Source: Actinernus sp. WN-2022
Taxonomy: Eukaryota; Cnidaria; Anthozoa; Actiniaria; Actinernidae
Length of the DNA stretch: 64,000 nucleotides
Assembly (NCBI GenBank): GCA_030867875.1
Contig: JAOWCC010001751.1
Location: 21,784,026-21,848,025, forward strand
Reading direction: 5' to 3'
In this document: positions 58,428 to 64,000 of the stretch, piece after piece
Numbering within the stretch: the stretch's first letter is position 1
Layout: every line of letters starts with the position of its first letter
Made by a program: the position numbers and the translations under genes
The notes under the pieces: model-generated
Database searches by the model: none
What the model saw: the letters and a program-made list of their open reading frames with translations, nothing else
Told to the model about the DNA's origin: nothing

Positions 58428-61400
58428 ATGGCAGTCGTTTCTCCGCTACGCCACGTGGAGGCTACCGTTCATTGTAGCAGTTAATTTTCTCTTCTGTGAC
58501 AAAACACAACAAGAGTGGCCAAATGCTTCCTAGTTTACAGCCAAACTTTTAAGCGAATTTTAGTTGGTTTCTAATGAGGGAAAAACCGGAGGAAAACCCT
58601 CAAGTGCCAGGGTGAGATACCAACAAACTCAACCCACACAAAGCCGGACAAGATGTAACAAGAAACACTCCGCTCTACCGTCCTCAGCCGTTTGAGGTTT
58701 TTTAAACACTCTTTGGACGCGATATCACGTGTCTTTCCTAAAGTAAAATAAGACACGAGAGACCTCTGCCCAAAGGGTGCAAGCCAATCAGGTTTCTATT
58801 GCAGAAACAGAGAAAAAGCTGTTGAGTAAGGCATTAATTTAAGCCATGCAGTTAATAGTGAGAAAAGCTGTGGAGGAAATTACACATCGTTAGATTAAAA
58901 ACCTCCCCCCACCCCAAGGGTATCCATAATATCCAGCACTTGATGGCTGCATGTGATAGATATGAAGTGCATACAATTATATATTAATTACGTGTAATGT
59001 ATTACATGTAATAAATATATAACTGTGTAGAGGAAAAGAAAAACGCTGTTGAAGAAAAGACATCGTTAATTTAAGCCATGCAGTTAATAGTGAGAAATGC
59101 TGTGGAGGAAATTACACATCGTTAGATTAAAAACCTCCCCCCACCCCAAGGGTATCTATTATATCCAGCACTTGATGGCTGCATGTGATAGATATGAAGT
59201 GCATACAATTATATATTAATTACGTGTAATGTATTACATGTAATAAATATAAAACTGTGTAGAGGAAAAGAAAAACGCTGTTGAAGAAAAGACACATCGT
59301 TAATTTAAGCCATGCAGTTAATAGTGAGAAATGCTGTGGAGGAAATTACACATCGTTAGATAAAAACCTCCCCCCACCCCAAGGGTATCTATAATATCCA
59401 GCACTTGATGGCTGCATGTGATAGATATGAAGTACATACAATCATATATTAATTACGTGTAATTGACTACATGTAATAAATATATGAAAGTGAATGTAAT
59501 CGAAAGTCGAAAATACAAGCCGAAAATTAAAGCCGCAATTCCTAATTAATCGAATTCGAAAGCTAACCTTTTCGAAATCCGTACACATTCTTTATTCCAC
59601 AATAGAAGCCGAGCTTACTTATTTAATTAACCCCTACATAAACTACACAAAAAAAGGACCCTCCCAAACCTTGGGTAATTAACTTTCCTTATTACAACCA
59701 TGAACTATAAGCTACGATTAAAGTTTAGCCGGTCCGAAATAGTAATTATTGCGCAAGATATCCGAAAAAAATCCTCATATCCGAAAACCGAACACCTATC
59801 TACCTATGGCTAGCCTGTTCTACCTCGAACTGAACTGGAGTGGATCTCGATCTGGTCATCCATGGGTGGATAGAATCGAATTCTACAAGTTATCGAATAG
59901 AATCGAATGCCGGTTGCGACCCCGTATTGCGCAAAAGCCAGTTAGGAAGGAAAGGCATGGCATGTATTAGTAGCACGTTGGGAAATCCAATCTGCACCGT
60001 ACATGAGATAATGGCTGATTTTCAAATCTGCAATATTCCATTGGTATAATCATCTGTATTGTTACGGCTTTGTCACAGTAACATTTGTTTTAAGAGTAAC
60101 TTTAGGAATTTCTGTGACTATTTTATACCACGATATGTCATAGCGGAAAGATCAATATCCAAACTCACATTGTAAAACTATCCGTCATATTAATACTGCA
60201 ATTTGTCCTCGAATGGAAAATTAAAAAGTGCAACTGGTGCAGATTGAATAACCCGTGCAATTACAATAGCTACGTACGTACCGTCGTCTTCAGATACGAA
60301 TCCACGACCAACACCTGTCTTACATTAAGCCGAAACTTTACTGGCAAAACTGGACCACTCTGGTAAAGTATGGAAATACCTTGAACTATTCTGGAAAAAA
60401 GTTGTAAATTTAAATTTCTAGTGTGGTCTTTTTCTATTGTATGTAATTGGACGAAAATATGGAAACATGGTAATATTGTGGAGATTTACTATTTCCATAC
60501 TGCAGTGCCGTCCAGTTTTTCCAGTGGATGCCATTTCGAAGCCAAGCCCATGGATGACCCTGCCTTGTCTGCCTGTAGAGCATTTCCCAATGCTGATAAT
60601 TTTATTCCAAAACGATAAAGATGACTACCAGAAAATCTAAGTATAATATATAAGATATATTGGAAATGCCTTTTCAATAATTGCACTTGACTTTCCATGG
60701 ACGATGCTATGTTTGAGTATATCAGTTTAGCTAGCTAAGTTTACAATGTTGTCTATGACAAGCCAAGTATAATCCTGAAAGGGACTCTTAGATTAATCTT
60801 ACTGCGACATGGGGAAAGTGCATTTTTCTATCGCCAATCTATCATCACGGTACAATGTTCCGAATCAGTAATGGGAAAGCTTCATGTTGTTACATTAAAC
60901 TGCCTCGTGACTGTTCTCAACTTCGTTATCTCTTTCAAGCATGCCAAGGGCTGTTTACCTAAACATTATCCTCATTCAAATTTGCATGCATATACGGCAA
61001 GTTAAATGGTTTCTACAGCGAATAAGGAATTTGACGCATAATTAGTAACTTCAGGTCCGAACATGCTTAAAACTAATTTCCTCGCCTCTCCTGCTTCACT
61101 TCCTGCTACATTTAACTAATCTAGCGAAAAAGTTGGTTTGAATCAGTAACGGAAAGCTTCATGTTGTTACATTAAACTGCCTCGTGACTGTTCTCAACTT
61201 CGTAATCTCTTTCAAGCATGTCAAGGGCTGTTTACCTAAACATTATCCTCATTCAAATTTCCATGTATATACGGCAAGTTAAATGGTTCCTACAGCGAAT
61301 AAGGAATTTGACGCATCAATTAGTAACCTCAGGCCCGAACATGCTTAAAACTAAATTTCCTCGCCTCTCCTGCTTCACTTCCTGCTACATTTAACTAATC

Positions 61401-63699
61401 TAGCGAAAAAGTTGGTTGTGCCGTGTTTCAGGATCTGGATCTCAAGAATTGTTTACAGATTCTGAATCTTTGATTGTATTGGTTTGACTTGCAGTATATA
61501 CTGTAAGCTTGATTCCAGGCTTACTGCCTATGTAAATATTTACCAATTCGAGATTCATACAACAGTTACTATTTGGCTTGCGAGATCCGTTATTTCGTTC
61601 ACAATATTCATGATTTGGCTTACGAGATCCATGATTTGGTTCGCGAGATCCGCGATTCGCGAGATCCGCTCGCCGAGAGATCCGATATCCATAGCACGAA
61701 CAGCACCCAACTGCCTATTGCTAGATACCTGACCCATCCTGCGGCGTGATGACATCTGCCGGAATGTTTGTTGAAATCGCACGAGACAAGACACGCTAAG
61801 TGTAACTGTGTGAATTAACCCTCCTCGAGAACTCGTCTTGTGATTCGTTAACATTTTGGCGAGGCTCTTGCCTAGTAAATAGCGGAAGGTGAGCTGCAGA
61901 GATATGGATTTTTCTTGACTTGTAAGAGTTGAAATTAGGGATAGTATAGTGAAGGGAAATAAAGGATAAGACCTTAACTATGGGATCGTAGTATGAATAA
62001 GTGGGATAAAGAGTGTAATAAAGAAAGGACAGCGAGATGCTGTGTGCAAGAATATTTAGGCCATGGAGCGTAGGCAGAGTATGTTGTATGTTCTAGGTAT
62101 TTAATGCTCCATCTACTCTATCTAGCTATCATACTGCCTTACCAATTCAACATTGTCACTTACGGTTTGACACAAATTTTGCTCTACCATACACTTGGTT
62201 CTTGTGCTTTATTCTTGTGCTTTACACTTGGTTCTTGCCCTCTATAATTTATAATAGCAATATAACTGATTATAGTGTCGCAAAATTGATCAGTAGTGTA
62301 TAGATACATTGAAATGGATTATATAGACTGGTCTTACACCTGTCTTTGAGCACGGTTCTTGCATTTGCCTCTTGTGCTTATAACATCATAATAAAAAGTT
62401 ATATATAGTGACGGGTGAATTTCGCTATACTGCTAGTTTCGAACACCCTTTCTATACAAATATTGAGAAATTGTTAATTAGGAAAATCTAAGTATGACCA
62501 AACATCTTTTTGTACTTATGATATGGATTTTTCTTGACTTATAAGAGTTCAAATTATGGATAGTATAATGAAGGAAAAGAAAGGATAAAACCTTAACTAT
62601 GGGATCGTAGTATGAATAAGTGGGATAAAGAATGTAATAAAGAAAGAACAGCGAGATACTGCGTGCAAGAATATTCATTTTAGGCCATGGAGAGTAGGCA
62701 CAGTATGTTCTAGGTATTTAATGCTCCATCTACTCTATCTATAGCTATCATACTGCATTACCAATTCAACATTGTCACTTACGATTTGACACAAATTTTG
62801 CTCTTCCATACACTTGGTTCTTGCGCGTTATTCTTGTGCCGAGTCTTCCCTATAAAATATCAAAATCCTTCATAATAGTGCCTGGAAATTTGTCAATATA
62901 AATAATCATTGATTTCTAACAGAATGGCCACTTACAGTAGAACATGAACATTTCTTCTCCATATGCCAGCTTGGTCTTGAGCTTGGAATTTGCGCTTGGT
63001 TCTTGCCTTTAAAATAATAATGACTTAATTATAGTGGAGGGAAATTTGAAAATAGTGTTTATTTGTATGCATTTAACTTAGTTGATTACTTACGGTCTAA
63101 AATGATAACGCTTTAGCAAATGTTTGATCTTGAGCTTTATACTTGGTTTGTGTCCGTATCTACTAATTTATAACGGGAATAGAACTTGATTATAGTCTCG
63201 TAAAATGTATCATTGGTGCTAGATAAATTTAAATAGATTATATAGATTGGTCTTATACCTTGAGCACGGTTCTTGCATTTGCCTCTTGTGCTTATAACAT
63301 CATAATAAAACGTTATTATAGTGTCGGTTGCATTTCGTTATAGTGTTAGTTTCGAATACCCAAAACAAATATTGATAAATTGTTAATTAAGAAAAATATA
63401 AGTATGATAGTACTGACCAAACTTCTTTTTATACTTAGCTATTGTAGTTATTGTGCTTAACTCTCGTTGCTTGCGTCTGCGCGTGGATCTTCTAAAGTCT
63501 TGCGCGTCCAACTTCCCAAGTCTTGCGCGTCCAACTTCCCAAGTCTTCCGCGTGCATCTTCCCAGTCTTCCCAGTCTTGCGCCTGCATCTCCCCAGTCTT
63601 GCGCGTGGTTCCCGATTGTTGCGCGTGAGACTGACAGTTGGTGCTTTATTCTTGCGCGTGAGGCTGCTCTTGGATCTTGATTCTTGCGGTTGGTTCAAC
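58428..63699 (+). repeat. Array unit 6 (5272 bp)
   Basis: Nearly identical to unit 5. A private change GGCATGTATTAG near 59958 replaces GGCATGGATTAG. Confidence 0.97.
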
Positions 63700-64000
63700 A
63701 TGGCAGTCGTTTCTCCGCTACGCCACGTGGAGGCTACCGTTCATTGTAGCAGTTAATTTTCTCTTCTGTGACAAAACACAACAAGAGTGGCCAAATGCTT
63801 CCTAGTTTACAGCCAAACTTTTAAGCGAATTTTAGTTGGTTTCTAATGAGGGAAAAACCGGAGGAAAACCCTCAAGTGCCAGGGTGAGATACCAACAAAC
63901 TCAACCCACACAAAGCCGGACAAGATGTAACAAGAAACACTCCGCTCTACCGTCCTCAGCCGTTTGAGGTTTTTTAAACACTCTTTGGACGCGATATCAC
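63700..64000 (+). repeat. Array unit 7, start only
   Basis: The first 301 bp match the start of units 5 and 6, including GTTAATTTTCTC. The window ends inside the unit, so array length is unknown. Confidence 0.95.

Larger units (their letters stand above)
27386..64000 (+). repeat. Macrosatellite array, 5.3-kb unit, six units plus a partial seventh
   Basis: A common landmark (ATGGCAGTCGTTTC) occurs at 27389, 32561, 37861, 43161, 53156, 58428 and 63700. Spacings are 5172, 5300, 5300, 9995, 5272 and 5272 bp; the 9995 bp unit holds a 4.7-kb LINE. All units are in the same orientation and nearly identical over their length, and the array runs off the right edge. No rRNA, 5S, snRNA, tRNA or histone gene is recognisable, and no long open frame is present. 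Frames of 60-99 codons recur in each unit only because the DNA is repeated, and they overlap on both strands. Confidence 0.97.

Noticed and set aside
27389..64000. Recurring frames of 60-99 codons in every array unit as a multicopy gene family
   Set aside because: They recur because the DNA is repeated, overlap one another on both strands, have no domain, and some are simple translations of the GAGATCC or GCGCGT minisatellites. Unit indels change them freely (97 codons become 99 in another frame after the 29-bp deletion).
27386..64000. Array as rDNA, 5S, snRNA, spliced-leader or histone cluster
   Set aside because: I looked for conserved rRNA, U-snRNA and histone sequence in the unit and saw none.

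Overview
The window is eukaryotic, non-coding in the main and dominated by repeats. The likeliest source is an anthozoan cnidarian such as a coral or sea anemone. The reasons are TTAGGG-type telomeric sequence, a PHD-finger CR1/L2-type LINE, a Ngaro/PAT-like tyrosine-recombinase retroelement, a RecQ-like helicase fragment, and several short inverted-repeat elements of kinds I recall from coral and anemone genomes. The taxon call is inference; no host gene is complete enough to prove it.

Positions 1-27,385 are a mosaic of small mobile elements in otherwise featureless AT-rich DNA. They include MITE-like inverted-repeat elements (369-519, 541-812, 1021-1171, 5184-5697, 8838-9398, 9944-10647, 18885-20070, 21799-22245), local tandem repeats (4460-4884, 8931-9350, 12658-13570, 22859-22983), a tRNA-like SINE head near 3600, and two pairs of dispersed repeats (7545/20455 and 6045/17630). 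A composite element at 11437-15800 has repeated termini and a decayed gag-like remnant. A compact element at 23261-25394 has the A-gene-B-A-B split direct repeats typical of Ngaro/PAT retrotransposons and keeps a frameshifted tyrosine recombinase. A truncated RecQ-like helicase start lies at 26820, just before the next region.

Positions 27,386-64,000 are a head-to-tail array of a 5.3-kb unit: six whole units and the start of a seventh, running off the window. The units carry no convincing gene; the longest open frames are about 100 codons and overlap on both strands. Each unit is itself built of nested older duplications (233-bp triplet, 278-bp doublet, about 320-bp and 248-bp doublets, short GAGATCC and GCGCGT repeats). 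Diagnostic differences split the units into groups 1 / 2-3 / 4-5-6, with blocks that cross these groups, as expected from unequal crossing-over and gene conversion.

Unit 4 alone is interrupted by a 4.7-kb full-length LINE on the minus strand (47608-52310). Both its reading frames are open: a 258-residue coiled-coil RNA-binding-type ORF1 and a 1098-residue ORF2 with PHD finger, endonuclease and reverse transcriptase. These are the only intact protein-coding genes I can support here.
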